DNA from: Paenibacillus sp. JNUCC-31
GTDB taxonomy: Bacteria > Bacillota > Bacilli > Paenibacillales > Paenibacillaceae
Direction of reading: 5' to 3'
Assembly (NCBI RefSeq): GCF_014844075.1
Contig: NZ_CP062165.1
Coordinates: 4,588,001-4,652,000 of the forward strand
Length of the DNA: 64,000 bases
Below the pieces are notes generated by a model that worked only from the letters and a program-made list of their open reading frames with translations, searched no databases and was not told the origin of the DNA. The translations under genes were made by a program, and so were the position numbers. Positions 25,634 through 34,211 of this stretch are shown here, one piece after another. Within the stretch, counting starts at the first letter, position 1; each line of letters opens with the position of its first letter.

Positions 25634-26206
25634 ATGCTGGAATTTTCATTCGAGATTATTGATGAGACTAAGATTAACATTCAGTACAAATACGGTAATC
25701 AGTTTTTTAATTTTAATCTGTTTTGGTCCAATGGCAATTGGACATTGCATCCTTTTGACGGCATTCTTATCGAAAATCGGGAGATGTGCAGCCTAATTGT
25801 AGCGGAATTGCTGAAGAATAAGGATTTTCATGTCATGCTTGCAAAAGAAAAGATTATGCTTTCCCATTTACGAACTACCGTAAATCTTCAACCAGACGAC
25901 GAACCGGAAGAGTTCGAATTAAACCGTCGAATTGCCGATCGGTCATATCAGGATGATGATGGCCTGATGAGTTACATAGAAAATCATAGTTTTGAAGAGA
26001 TTCTTCAACTGGAGCAGCAGCAGATCCATGCAAGAGTGGAATTTTTCCAGCAAATTATTCAGAGAATGTTTATGGAAGGTATTGGACCAGAAGATGCTGA
26101 TTTTGGCAAGGTACAATCCATTATTCGAATCTACAAGGATACTCTCGCTAGACTGGGGAATATCAATGATACCAATATGGGCGATTACAATAGCAAAAGA
26201 TGGTAG
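25634..26206 (+). CDS. Hypothetical cytoplasmic protein, 190 residues
   Basis: The N-terminus is beta-rich with many aromatics (FNFNLFWSNGNWTLHPFDG), the middle acidic (LQPDDEPEEFELNRRIADRSYQDDDG) and the C-terminal half helical (FEEILQLEQQQIHARVEFFQQIIQRMF). No signal peptide or membrane helix. I do not recognise the family. GAAGGAG lies ten bases before the ATG, and a terminator follows, so this is a single-gene unit. Confidence 0.6.
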   Translation: MLEFSFEIIDETKINIQYKYGNQFFNFNLFWSNGNWTLHPFDGILIENREMCSLIVAELLKNKDFHVMLAKEKIMLSHLRTTVNLQPDDEPEEFELNRRIADRSYQDDDGLMSYIENHSFEEILQLEQQQIHARVEFFQQIIQRMFMEGIGPEDADFGKVQSIIRIYKDTLARLGNINDTNMGDYNSKRW

Positions 26207-26254
26207 AGGTTTTTGAATCTGATCTATTGGTGAGAGGTTGAATTAAAGATTGAT

Positions 26255-26284
26255 AAAGAAGGGATTCGATCCCTTCTTTTTTTG
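26255..26284 (+). terminator. Terminator after the 190-residue protein gene
   Basis: AAAGAAGGGAT (26255-26265) and ATCCCTTCTTT (26269-26279) with loop TCG, followed by seven T. The stretch 26285-26470 shows no supported gene. Confidence 0.9.
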
Positions 26285-26492
26285 GGTTCTTCGGGAGTTC
26301 GTTCTTGTATGATCTGCTTCCTCAGGAATAGAATGATACGGAAGATTATCATGTACAGGACATGACGATTAAGCAGATATGGGATTAAATGAACATGTGG
26401 AGCTTCTACATTTATGGTGACGGCAGGTTTTCGATAAAACTCCAAACTTTGGATAGTGTTACCTTGTTAATTAGGTCAGGAGGGGATAAGGG

Positions 26493-26774
26493 ATGACAAA
26501 ACCTATAGTGGCTGAGCAGGAAGAGGCGCGCTTATATGGCGAGTTGCAACGTGTGCTGGAGGATGTAGAAGAAGGGGAACAGCGGCAAAAAATGTTGAAT
26601 CATATGATCAGACAAGTCAAGTTTGCCCAATGGCGAACACGGCGACTCCGCAGGTTTGATCAATACTTCCAGAATCTAAGGCCAGCATCACTTTGGATCA
26701 TGTTAGCTACTGGGGCGCTTATGCCAGTTGTGTTATTCAGCATATTTATATGGATATCCTTATGGGTGGAATGA
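26493..26774 (+). CDS. Hypothetical protein with C-terminal membrane helix
   Basis: A 93-residue protein. The first 60 residues are charged and helical (ARLYGELQRVLEDVEEGEQ, RTRRLRRFDQYFQNL), then one membrane helix SLWIMLATGALMPVVLFSIFIWISLWV closes the chain. AGGAGGGGATAAGG gives a strong site for the ATG. It has no close partner: the next gene is 380 bases away and on the other strand. Such tail-anchored small proteins occur near type VII secretion toxins, but this link is only by location. Confidence 0.55.
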   Translation: MTKPIVAEQEEARLYGELQRVLEDVEEGEQRQKMLNHMIRQVKFAQWRTRRLRRFDQYFQNLRPASLWIMLATGALMPVVLFSIFIWISLWVE

Positions 26775-27153
26775 GCCTGAGAAGAAGAGGGTAAGTACCT
26801 TCGTTAAATGAATTGCATTTTCATGTCAGGGGGCAGTGGCAAATGTATGAATCATGTGTACAGTTACTGCCTCACGTATACACGCAAAAGTGTGAGATTG
26901 TTTCTGGTAACAACTGCCTAGGTATTTGAAAGAGTCGGCTTCTACTGCCCAAAAGAGATAAAGACTTTTTGCTTATTTTTCAGTTGTTATATACACGTTA
27001 CACCGAAGATGCACTATAATGATGCTGCTTCTTTGGGAAAAAGAGGATGAAATTTGATGATATTTAGTCCCTATTACATAATTAAAGAGCCTTATTATTA
27101 AAGGCCCTCTGATAAAAAATCGTATATGTTCCTATGAGTTTGAAAGAGTTCAT
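26775..27153. other. Gene-free stretch with one weak hairpin
   Basis: No coding frame in this stretch has a credible ribosome binding site. The only structure noted is AGAGCCTT...AAGGCCCTCT (27087-27111), a bulged hairpin 43 bases past the end of the minus-strand lipoprotein gene, which may serve as its terminator, though the T-run is poor. Confidence 0.35.
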
Positions 27154-27468
27154 TTATTTAAGAGGTTTGATTTCATCAGGCACTGAACCCGTCTTGACTT
27201 CATAGGTATCATAGTCGACCATAGTGAATATCTCCTGATCTTTGTTTCCTTTCACATAACCAGTTAAAGAAACGGTATGGGATAAATCAGCGGGAATAAA
27301 CTTATGGTCTGTAAATTCAACATCAATTCCATATTTTTCTTTAAAATAGGTTTGGCTTGCTACTTGGGCTTTTTGGATAATCTCTTTTTTCTCGTTGGAC
27401 ATACATCCTCCTAAAGTGAATGATATAGCGCAGATCATTAATATAAAAAGTAATCCTGATTTTTTCAA
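27154..27468 (-). CDS. DUF1433-type lipoprotein, possible immunity protein of the lipase toxin
   Basis: A 104-residue lipoprotein: signal peptide with lipobox LGGC at residues 19-22, then KEIIQKAQVASQTYFKEKYGIDVEFTDHKF and SLTGYVKGNKDQEIFTMVDYDTYEV. The ISLTGYV-x-n-F-x-V pattern and the size fit DUF1433 lipoproteins of Staphylococcus, Listeria and Bacillus. In Staphylococcus aureus proteins of this kind (TilA) sit on the outer face of the membrane and neutralise the type VII secreted lipase toxin TslA. Here the gene stands back to back with a lipase of the same domain layout, starting 82 bases away. The immunity role is inferred from that parallel. Confidence 0.7.
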   Translation of the reverse strand: MKKSGLLFILMICAISFTLGGCMSNEKKEIIQKAQVASQTYFKEKYGIDVEFTDHKFIPADLSHTVSLTGYVKGNKDQEIFTMVDYDTYEVKTGSVPDEIKPLK

Positions 27469-27550
27469 TTAATCACCTCATATTCCTAATGTTGTCGTTT
27501 GATAATGTGCATTATACAACTTCCGTTAACTAGAAGAAAGGGTGAATAGG

Positions 27551-28918
27551 ATGGATAAATACATGACTGACGAATTATATTTAAAAATATCTGAGCTTGC
27601 ATATACGGATGTTCCTGCAGGCCGTAGTGACATTTTGGACAAGGATGAGTACAAGGAATGGAGAACGGTTGAACCAAAGGATGCAAGTCTGCACAGTGCG
27701 TATTCAGGATTTGATGCTGTAGTGCTTGAGAATCCCAAAACAAATCAAGTTATCATCGGCTATAGAGGTACTGAACCTGAAGGTATTATTGGAAAAGCAG
27801 CTGATATTGAGACAGATGCCTTCGATGTGGTAGGTGGCAGAACCAGAAGACTTGAGGATGCAATCACGGATCCAGAACGCCATAATATATTTAAAAATAG
27901 TCCCTTCAAGCTGATGAAGGATAACATGGATTGGGAAAATAATCAGTTTCACCAAGCTGAGGAATTGTATGAGGCGGTGAAAGTGGCGTATCCTGATTCA
28001 GACATTTCATTGACTGGGCATTCCCTTGGTGGCGGTTTGGCTCAATATGTAGCTGCACGTCAGGATGTGTCTGGCATGACATATAGTGCTCCAAGCGTAA
28101 CGAATCTTCTGGATGATGTAAGCTTAGCCAAAGTGAATGAGGGTCATTTTGATAACAAAATGGTTAACGTGGTTCATCCCAATGATTCTGTAGGGGCTGG
28201 GGGAATAAGTGAATATGACAGGCACGTAGGAAATACCGTGTATAAGGGTCAGGACTTTGACACCGCGAATGCAATGTACCAGAACTGGAAATTTCAGTTT
28301 CAGTTAAAGGTTCCTTTTCAGCCTCTGGGCGCAGGCTCGCCCATGTTAGTTCATGATGTAAGAATAGGTGTGGATCTGGACAAGCTTCATGTGGGTGATA
28401 TTATGAGATTTTTTGATTCATTCTCGAAGGACGAAGGCAAGGGATATCATTCCATGGATCAATATGAGTTTGATGAGCATGGAAATCTGAAAGGTCCGCT
28501 AATAGACCGGAGCACAGGGGAAACCATTAATATTTCTCCAAGATGGACGGCCCATCAGAAAGCATTAGCCACGTTCTCAAATTTGATGTCAGGCATTGTT
28601 CCTCCGTTGATCGCAGCGGCTACAGGAAATGTTGGTGGATTGGGCGGGGGTAAGATTCAATTAACACCGGAAGAGTTAGCGCAGGCTGCTAGGGAGATGA
28701 GGCTAAGTTTAAGTGGCTTCTCGAGCGATGCCCAGGCTTCGATTCAGATGTTTCAGACACATATATCTACCAGCGACAGTCAGTCCTTTACGCCCATTGC
28801 CTATAACGCAACAGCAACACTGCAAGCAATTAATCGTTGGTATCAGGAATCCATCAGCGAAATTGCGGAGTATATCGAACGTAAAAGAGAGGATTTTATA
28901 ATCGCAGACCAACACTAA
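27551..28918 (+). CDS. Type VII-type lipase toxin with reverse domain order (TslA-like)
   Basis: A 455-residue protein with no signal peptide. The first ~270 residues form a class 3 lipase: VVLENPKTNQVIIGYRGTEP, then the nucleophile elbow SLTGHSLGGGLAQYVAAR (Ser near residue 158), with Asp in VVHPNDSVG as likely catalytic partner and a His in LVHDVRIG or nearby. The C-terminal ~110 residues begin with KIQLTPEELAQAAREMRLSLSGFSSDAQ and continue as helices, the start of a WXG100/LXG-like secretion domain normally found at the N-terminus. This reversed order is that of S. aureus TslA, a phospholipase toxin sent out by the type VII system. A WXG-like partner gene follows 40 bases on. No secretion machinery lies in the window. 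Confidence 0.78.
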   Translation: MDKYMTDELYLKISELAYTDVPAGRSDILDKDEYKEWRTVEPKDASLHSAYSGFDAVVLENPKTNQVIIGYRGTEPEGIIGKAADIETDAFDVVGGRTRRLEDAITDPERHNIFKNSPFKLMKDNMDWENNQFHQAEELYEAVKVAYPDSDISLTGHSLGGGLAQYVAARQDVSGMTYSAPSVTNLLDDVSLAKVNEGHFDNKMVNVVHPNDSVGAGGISEYDRHVGNTVYKGQDFDTANAMYQNWKFQFQLKVPFQPLGAGSPMLVHDVRIGVDLDKLHVGDIMRFFDSFSKDEGKGYHSMDQYEFDEHGNLKGPLIDRSTGETINISPRWTAHQKALATFSNLMSGIVPPLIAAATGNVGGLGGGKIQLTPEELAQAAREMRLSLSGFSSDAQASIQMFQTHISTSDSQSFTPIAYNATATLQAINRWYQESISEIAEYIERKREDFIIADQH

Positions 28919-28958
28919 TGCTTTTCTACATAGAAGGACTAACAGGAGGAAATGAGAA

Positions 28959-29255
28959 ATGGGCAGAATATCCATATCCTTGTCTGATTTAAGAAGGGCT
29001 GTTCTGCAATGTGAGCAGTTGCAGCAACGGCTTATGCAGCAGGAACAGAAAATGCGCTCCATTCATGGCCGATTGCAGCAAGACTGGTTCGGTACATCCG
29101 CAAATGAACTGACATATAAGATGCAGTCCTTTATGGATGGGGCTTCTGCAAAGCTGACAGAACTTGAAGCCCACAAAGAAGAACTGAAGCGATATATTCG
29201 TAAAATGGAGGAAGCGGACAGAGAAGACCGCAGGAATCGCAGCCGGATACAATAA
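28959..29255 (+). CDS. WXG100-like small helical partner protein
   Basis: A 98-residue helical hairpin. ISISLSDLRRAVLQCEQLQQRLMQQEQKMRSI is helix 1, RLQQDWFGTSANEL is the turn with the W-F-G version of the W-x-G motif, and the rest is helix 2 with charged repeats. Such proteins pair with the helical domain of type VII substrates and act as targeting chaperones, as the small Tla partners do for TslA. CAGGAGGAAATGAGAA precedes the ATG. It follows the lipase gene and a terminator closes the pair, so the two form one transcription unit. Confidence 0.75.
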   Translation: MGRISISLSDLRRAVLQCEQLQQRLMQQEQKMRSIHGRLQQDWFGTSANELTYKMQSFMDGASAKLTELEAHKEELKRYIRKMEEADREDRRNRSRIQ

Positions 29256-29272
29256 TACCTCTTCACAAGAAG

Positions 29273-29312
29273 ATAGTTAGATAGGAGTGAGTCTTCCCAT
29301 CTAACTATTTTG
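29273..29312 (+). terminator. Terminator of the lipase-WXG pair
   Basis: ATAGTTAGAT (29273-29282) pairs with ATCTAACTAT (29299-29308), followed by TTTGG. Confidence 0.7.
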
Positions 29313-29358
29313 GTTTATTTATACATTGGAGCAGCTTCATCTGAGTAGCCGATACAGA

Positions 29359-29889
29359 TTAATGTGTAGCTGACTTCGCTTTATTCAACGTCTGAATCTT
29401 CTCTTGCATGTACTGGTGGTAATCGCGAAAACTGCTAATGTGGTGCAGGGAGTCGGAGTTTTCAGATTGGATCTTGATTTTCCCGTCCTGTGGTAAGTCT
29501 TTCATCTCAGCAACCACTTGTTTCGAGCCCTGAATATCTCCCGACATGTCCTGAATTCGCTGTAACAGAGTTGGATGACCTTCATGTTGCAGCATTTCAG
29601 CGAGCGGTCTCATTTCCTCCAGCTTCTGGCTTGACCGTTCAAGGGTGGTCATCACTTTGTCTCCATCCATGCTCGCATTCAGCGAAACCATGCGATGGAT
29701 GTGATCCTTCTCCATCCGCTCCAGTGCCTCCAGGTGAGAAGCCTCCAGGCGTTTGGGATCGTTCCAACTCTCGGATTGCACAGTATCCGTCTGCTCCGAA
29801 GCCTGATTCATATTGGTATTGCCACAGCCCCATAACAGAGTCGAGCAAGTTAACACCGTTCCAACGGCGATAATGCTTTTTAACCTCAT
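29359..29889 (-). CDS. Hypothetical lipoprotein, helical
   Basis: A 176-residue lipoprotein with signal peptide and lipobox LLWGC at 18-22. The mature chain is helical with repeated heptads (KRLEASHLEALERMEKDHIHRM, ERSSQKLEEMRPLAEMLQ) and ends in HQYMQEKIQTLNKAKSATH. It has many histidines and methionines, a composition seen in metal-binding helical bundles, but no known motif is present. AGGAGTGAC lies upstream of the ATG. It stands alone on the minus strand; role unknown. Confidence 0.65.
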   Translation of the reverse strand: MRLKSIIAVGTVLTCSTLLWGCGNTNMNQASEQTDTVQSESWNDPKRLEASHLEALERMEKDHIHRMVSLNASMDGDKVMTTLERSSQKLEEMRPLAEMLQHEGHPTLLQRIQDMSGDIQGSKQVVAEMKDLPQDGKIKIQSENSDSLHHISSFRDYHQYMQEKIQTLNKAKSATH

Positions 29890-30034
29890 GTTGTCACTCC
29901 TTCAATAATTTCCTTATGGTAGTATGAGCCGTAAATTGGTAATTATGCATACAAACCAATGGATCAGAAGGTCCAACCTTTTGGCATGGGTATCGTTTAT
30001 AAAAGTAAAGAGATGCTTGTAAAAGGGGAAGCCA

Positions 30035-30199
30035 ATGAAACTCTACACTCACAACATTTGGCGATGGAGTACGACACTGTTGTATCCACTGCTAATATTT
30101 TTAGATAGGAGTTGGACGGGACAGCCCCATCCATGGATCACGTTAACCATTGCCATTGTATTTTGTTTTCGACCCTTCTCAACCCGCTGTGCAAAATAA
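30035..30199 (+). CDS. Possible 54-residue membrane protein
   Basis: An ATG five bases after AAAAGGGGAA opens a frame with two hydrophobic stretches (TLLYPLLIFLD and WITLTIAIVFCF). It lies between the divergent lipoprotein gene and the germinant operon terminator. Nothing similar comes to mind; the ribosome site is its best support. Confidence 0.4.
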   Translation: MKLYTHNIWRWSTTLLYPLLIFLDRSWTGQPHPWITLTIAIVFCFRPFSTRCAK

Positions 30200-30213
30200 T
30201 CGGAACATCAACC

Positions 30214-30250
30214 AACAAATCCCCTTGTCCGTTACGACAGGGGATTTGTT
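30214..30250. terminator. Bidirectional terminator at end of germinant receptor operon
   Basis: AACAAATCCCCTTGTC (30214-30229) pairs with GACAGGGGATTTGTT (30236-30250), a 15-base stem placed five bases beyond the gerC-type stop on the minus strand. Confidence 0.85.
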
Positions 30251-30254
30251 ATAG

Positions 30255-31418
30255 CTACACTTTCCTACGGAATTTACCCGTGTATGGAATCGTAATATAA
30301 ATGTTCAGCTTCTGAATGGAATCTTCCGTAAGGATCATCTTCGAGCCGTTGTTGGACAGCTTACGCCAAAGACTTGGATTTTTGCGATAAAGTTTCTCCT
30401 GAAGTCCATAGATATCGACCCCTTTTTGCAGACCTGCGCGATATGTTTTCAGGATTTGATCCCGTATCGTTTTCTCGCTGAATTGGACCATCTCATCATA
30501 GGAAATTGGGCTGAGATATTCATACAAGGCGGTCAAGTACTTGGCATCGATATTGAAATGAACTTCATTCCCACGAACAACAGGGTCAATCTTGATTTTT
30601 GGCAAACCCACGCTGAGCACGCCATAGATCGTTCCCTCATTTTCAATAATTAATGGCGCTCGTCGCATGTCTTTGAGTAGCCAAGGGTATCCAGAAAGCT
30701 TGCTGTGGGGCAAATATTCGAAATCATTTCCGGTTCTTTCAAAAAAAGCACCGTCAATGATAAACAATTCATGATTCTTTTTGTTCTGCGACCAATGATT
30801 CTTGTTCAACGCGATGCAAGGCAGATAGGTTGTCGTGGATGCATCGTTATGTGTGGCAATGAGCTTGAAACTGAGCACTGGAGGGTAGAGCGATTCTTCC
30901 AAAAATGAGGGAAGAGGGTTGTGCAGAATGCTGTCCAGCGGCGACATATTGTATAAGGAGGTGGTACTCAAAATATTTTCCAGCGGTTCACGAGTGCCAT
31001 ACACCCAGGTCGTATATCGCGACTCAGGGAAGCGACCCAACATATCAAATGCATCCTTGATGTGATTGCTTGTCAGGATGCTTTCGGCCATGACAATGGC
31101 CGTCACATGCCCCCAGGCGATATGAAGCTGGGAACTTCGGAACAGCTCGTTGACTGCCAAATTCAATGTTTTTCCCGCTGCATGTCCAACCCATACGGGC
31201 GGGCTTTCCGCTGTTTTGGTTGGGCTGTCACTCTTGGCCACACTGGCAAAGTCCATGGTCTGAACATACATGTGGTACATCCCATCCCTGTAATCTATTC
31301 CGATCGCTTTGGCATAGTCGACCTGTTGGATTTCATAGGCACTCCAGCACCCGCTGGTCACCAAACATAGAGAGAGACTTAACAACCCTAGCAACCATAG
31401 GTGCATGAGCCGTTTCAT
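30255..31418 (-). CDS. Ger(x)C family germinant receptor lipoprotein
   Basis: The C subunit of a spore germinant receptor, a 387-residue lipoprotein on the outer face of the inner spore membrane. The signal peptide ends in the lipobox LVTSGC (18-23). VDYAKAIGIDYRDGMYHMYVQTMDF and VWVGHAAGKTLNLAVNELFRSSQLHIAWGH are the conserved N-terminal segments, and the C-terminal domain is the usual three-layer fold ending in KLNIYITIPYTG. The start overlaps the upstream A-subunit gene by four bases. It is the last gene of the operon. Ligand unknown. Confidence 0.92.
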   Translation of the reverse strand: MKRLMHLWLLGLLSLSLCLVTSGCWSAYEIQQVDYAKAIGIDYRDGMYHMYVQTMDFASVAKSDSPTKTAESPPVWVGHAAGKTLNLAVNELFRSSQLHIAWGHVTAIVMAESILTSNHIKDAFDMLGRFPESRYTTWVYGTREPLENILSTTSLYNMSPLDSILHNPLPSFLEESLYPPVLSFKLIATHNDASTTTYLPCIALNKNHWSQNKKNHELFIIDGAFFERTGNDFEYLPHSKLSGYPWLLKDMRRAPLIIENEGTIYGVLSVGLPKIKIDPVVRGNEVHFNIDAKYLTALYEYLSPISYDEMVQFSEKTIRDQILKTYRAGLQKGVDIYGLQEKLYRKNPSLWRKLSNNGSKMILTEDSIQKLNIYITIPYTGKFRRKV

Positions 31419-32920
31419 CGATCATTGCCTTCTTTGCGCGGCTTCTGTGTTTCCAGATAGACAGGTCTGCGTTTCATCCATCCCTTCGGCAGTTTGAACA
31501 AGGAGGCCAGAGCCTGTTTGAAATTAAGCGGGGTGAGCGGTGTCAGATAAGGAATACCGAACGATTTCAGGTCGGTCAGATAGATCAGGAACAGAATAAT
31601 GGACAGAATGAACCCGTATATCCCGAGGGATGCCCCCAGTACAAAACAGAAAAAGCGCAGAATCAGAACTGAGCTGGTCATGACCTGATTCACAATGGTT
31701 GCCCCGGCCACCACGGTAACGGCAATGACAACAATCATGAGCGGGGAAACCATCCCTGCACGGATGGCTGAATCCCCGATAATCAATCCGCCAACAACGG
31801 TCAGTGTCTGACCGATGGCGCTCGGAAGCCTTACCCCCGCTTCCCGGAAGAGCTCCATCAAAAGCATAATGAGAAACATCTCTACACTGGACTCCATGGG
31901 CAGGCCCATTCGTCCAACCGAGATCGTGGCTACCAGCGGAAAAGGCAGCTGATCCATATGAAATGAAGTCAGTGCAATATAGAAGCCGGGCAGGAATACG
32001 GTCACCAATAGCCCGATAAAGCGCAGCATGCGGCCCATATTCACCGGAAGGAATGGGAAGCTGGCATCCTCGGGGGATTTGAGAAGCAGAAACAGATTAA
32101 CGGGACCAATGATGACGCTTGGATTGCCATCCACGATGAGGATGAACCGACCGTTCAGAAGACATTCCGAGGCAAAATCGGGTCTGCCGGTGTAATGGGT
32201 TACCGGAAACAGTGTAATTTTCGAAGGGGACAGCAATTCTTCCAATTCATTAGCTGTCATGATTCGCTCGATGTCGATTTTGCGCAGTCGATCCTTGACA
32301 TCATTGATTAACTCGGGATTGGCTATATTTTTGATATACATCAGGGCTACTTTGGTCATGGAGCGAGAGCCGATTAATTCAATATTACAGGCTAATTCGG
32401 CTGTACGCAGACGTGTACGAATCAAGGCGATATTGACGGACAAGCGTTCGATAAATCCGTCTCGGGCTCCACGGATGGATACTTCAGTGGTGGACTCTTC
32501 CGGTGTCCGGGTCGGAATGTTGGATATATCCATGCTCCACATCGTCTGAAGAGAAGGGACGCAGATGAGCATATGTCCCTCAAATACCCGCAGTGCCATG
32601 AGTTCCGTCCCCAGTGCCTCATTTTCCAGATCCATACGGGTCCATTGAAGTGTGACGGACTTTTCGATATCGGATGTCCGAACAAAGTGAGTACTCTCGT
32701 AGGTTCGCGTCAAATCGGGAAGAATAATATCATATATGGATTTGCTATCTACCATGCCACTGCAATATACAACAACAATCTGTAGGGAAGAATCCCCGAT
32801 CATATGACTGCTGATAATGACATCGTCTGAACCTGCAAAAAACGTCGTCAGATTATGCTCATTGATTCGGAATGGCTCAGCCAGATGAGGGTTCTTCTTT
32901 GGTGCTGTTTTGATCGGCAT
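31415..32920 (-). CDS. GerA family germinant receptor subunit A
   Basis: The ligand-sensing and channel-forming A subunit, 501 residues. The N-terminal soluble domain (~1-240) has the two-lobed fold with HMIGDSSLQIVVVYCSGMVD; it is followed by FILIVDGNPSVIIGPVNLFLLLKSPED and five membrane helices including PFPLVATISVGRMGLPMESSVEMFLIMLLMELFREAGVRLPSAIGQTLTVVGGLIIGDSAIRAG, the most conserved GerA stretch. The C-terminal tail is short and basic. The frame begins inside the end of the B-subunit gene (44-base overlap). Confidence 0.94.
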   Translation of the reverse strand: MPIKTAPKKNPHLAEPFRINEHNLTTFFAGSDDVIISSHMIGDSSLQIVVVYCSGMVDSKSIYDIILPDLTRTYESTHFVRTSDIEKSVTLQWTRMDLENEALGTELMALRVFEGHMLICVPSLQTMWSMDISNIPTRTPEESTTEVSIRGARDGFIERLSVNIALIRTRLRTAELACNIELIGSRSMTKVALMYIKNIANPELINDVKDRLRKIDIERIMTANELEELLSPSKITLFPVTHYTGRPDFASECLLNGRFILIVDGNPSVIIGPVNLFLLLKSPEDASFPFLPVNMGRMLRFIGLLVTVFLPGFYIALTSFHMDQLPFPLVATISVGRMGLPMESSVEMFLIMLLMELFREAGVRLPSAIGQTLTVVGGLIIGDSAIRAGMVSPLMIVVIAVTVVAGATIVNQVMTSSVLILRFFCFVLGASLGIYGFILSIILFLIYLTDLKSFGIPYLTPLTPLNFKQALASLFKLPKGWMKRRPVYLETQKPRKEGNDR

Positions 32921-34013
32921 GGGTCGGAGCCTCCTTGTCTTTTTTGTGAATGAGTGCAGCCAGGGTCAACAGGATGGTGATTATGGATACATAAACCAGC
33001 ATCACGGGAAACTGAATATGGCTTACATAATAATCAACGTAATCTATCCTCCACCACTGAGCAGCTACGAAGCACATGATAAAGGTGACCGTTAATATGG
33101 CAATATACCTCTTTTTGGGTCTGCGAAAATCGAGCAGATCCACGATAAGATAAATGGAGATAGCCACTCTGGCAAAAGAACCGCTCAGCCATTGATATAT
33201 GGAAAGGAAATCCACGTGCTGAAGCAACTTTCCGATGTTTACCAGTTTCCATTGCTCGTAGGGGCTATTTCGTTGTTTGGCGGCTTCTTCCGGACCAAAC
33301 TCAACAATGGCTCCAAGGGTAGGCCCGACGGCCATACTGAGCATGAATAGTCCCAGCAGAAGGAGATGCCACCAGCGAATTTTGCTTTTGACATCGTGTT
33401 GAAACAGCATCAGTATCCATATCTCCATCAGTCCGGCAAGCGAATAGATCATACCTTTCAGGACAGGACCGGTACCATACTCCATCATCGGGAAAAGTTG
33501 TCCGTAGTCCTTGTATTTCATGTTCGCTGACATCACGAAGTATCCAAGCATTATCACGAAGGGAAGCAGAATGCTTGAAGTCATGGCAATGGAACGTATG
33601 CCTTTGGCAGCAGCCCAGGCAGCAACTAATGCACCGCCTCCTGCAAGCACATAGGGTGGGGTGAATTGCAGATAGGTAGACACCGTCCAATTGGTTGTTT
33701 CATATAACGTATGTGTTCCCAGACTGAGTAACAGCAGCGATGCAGTAATTCGAAAAATCCATGAAGGCACCATGCCGAATTCGCGGGTAATCCAATCTGT
33801 TATCCGCTGTCCCTGTACCCGCTTGATGATAATGAACATCATACAGAGAAATAACATAAATAAAGGTGCAGCAGCCAGTACAGATAACCAGCCGTCTCTG
33901 CCTGCCTGATCCAGAATTGCCGGAATGGACAGAACATGACATACGAGCCCGGCACTCAATAAAATGATGGAAAAGGATAGCCAAATCGTGATTTCACCCT
34001 TTTCACGACTCAT
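32877..34013 (-). CDS. GerB family germinant receptor subunit B
   Basis: The transporter-like B subunit, 378 residues and ten membrane helices, of the amino acid-polyamine-organocation superfamily. EKGEITIWLSFSIILLSAGLVCHVLSIP is the first helix, LLSLGTHTLYETTNWTVSTYLQFTPPYVLAGGGALVAAW and the later LVNIGKLLQHVDFLSIYQWLSGSFARVAISIYL are typical. In germinant receptors it binds the amino acid or sugar germinant. Here it comes first, giving the operon order B-A-C instead of A-B-C. AGGAGGATTCCC precedes the ATG on the minus strand. The promoter lies in 34014-34211, shared with the divergent dehydrogenase. Confidence 0.92.
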   Translation of the reverse strand: MSREKGEITIWLSFSIILLSAGLVCHVLSIPAILDQAGRDGWLSVLAAAPLFMLFLCMMFIIIKRVQGQRITDWITREFGMVPSWIFRITASLLLLSLGTHTLYETTNWTVSTYLQFTPPYVLAGGGALVAAWAAAKGIRSIAMTSSILLPFVIMLGYFVMSANMKYKDYGQLFPMMEYGTGPVLKGMIYSLAGLMEIWILMLFQHDVKSKIRWWHLLLLGLFMLSMAVGPTLGAIVEFGPEEAAKQRNSPYEQWKLVNIGKLLQHVDFLSIYQWLSGSFARVAISIYLIVDLLDFRRPKKRYIAILTVTFIMCFVAAQWWRIDYVDYYVSHIQFPVMLVYVSIITILLTLAALIHKKDKEAPTHADQNSTKEEPSSG

Positions 34014-34211
34014 GGGAATCCTCCTTTCCGAACGAGGAAGTTTCCGTTAGGTTGTACAGGAAATGGATTTTCGATTCCTGTTTTATCTTTTTGAACAATA
34101 GAAGACGAAACAAGATAGACGGAAGAGACAGAAAGCATTAACATACAGATATAGCACGTTTAGAAGACAAGCTCCCAAAAGAAACAGAGAGAAATAAGGA
34201 GGAAACCTACG

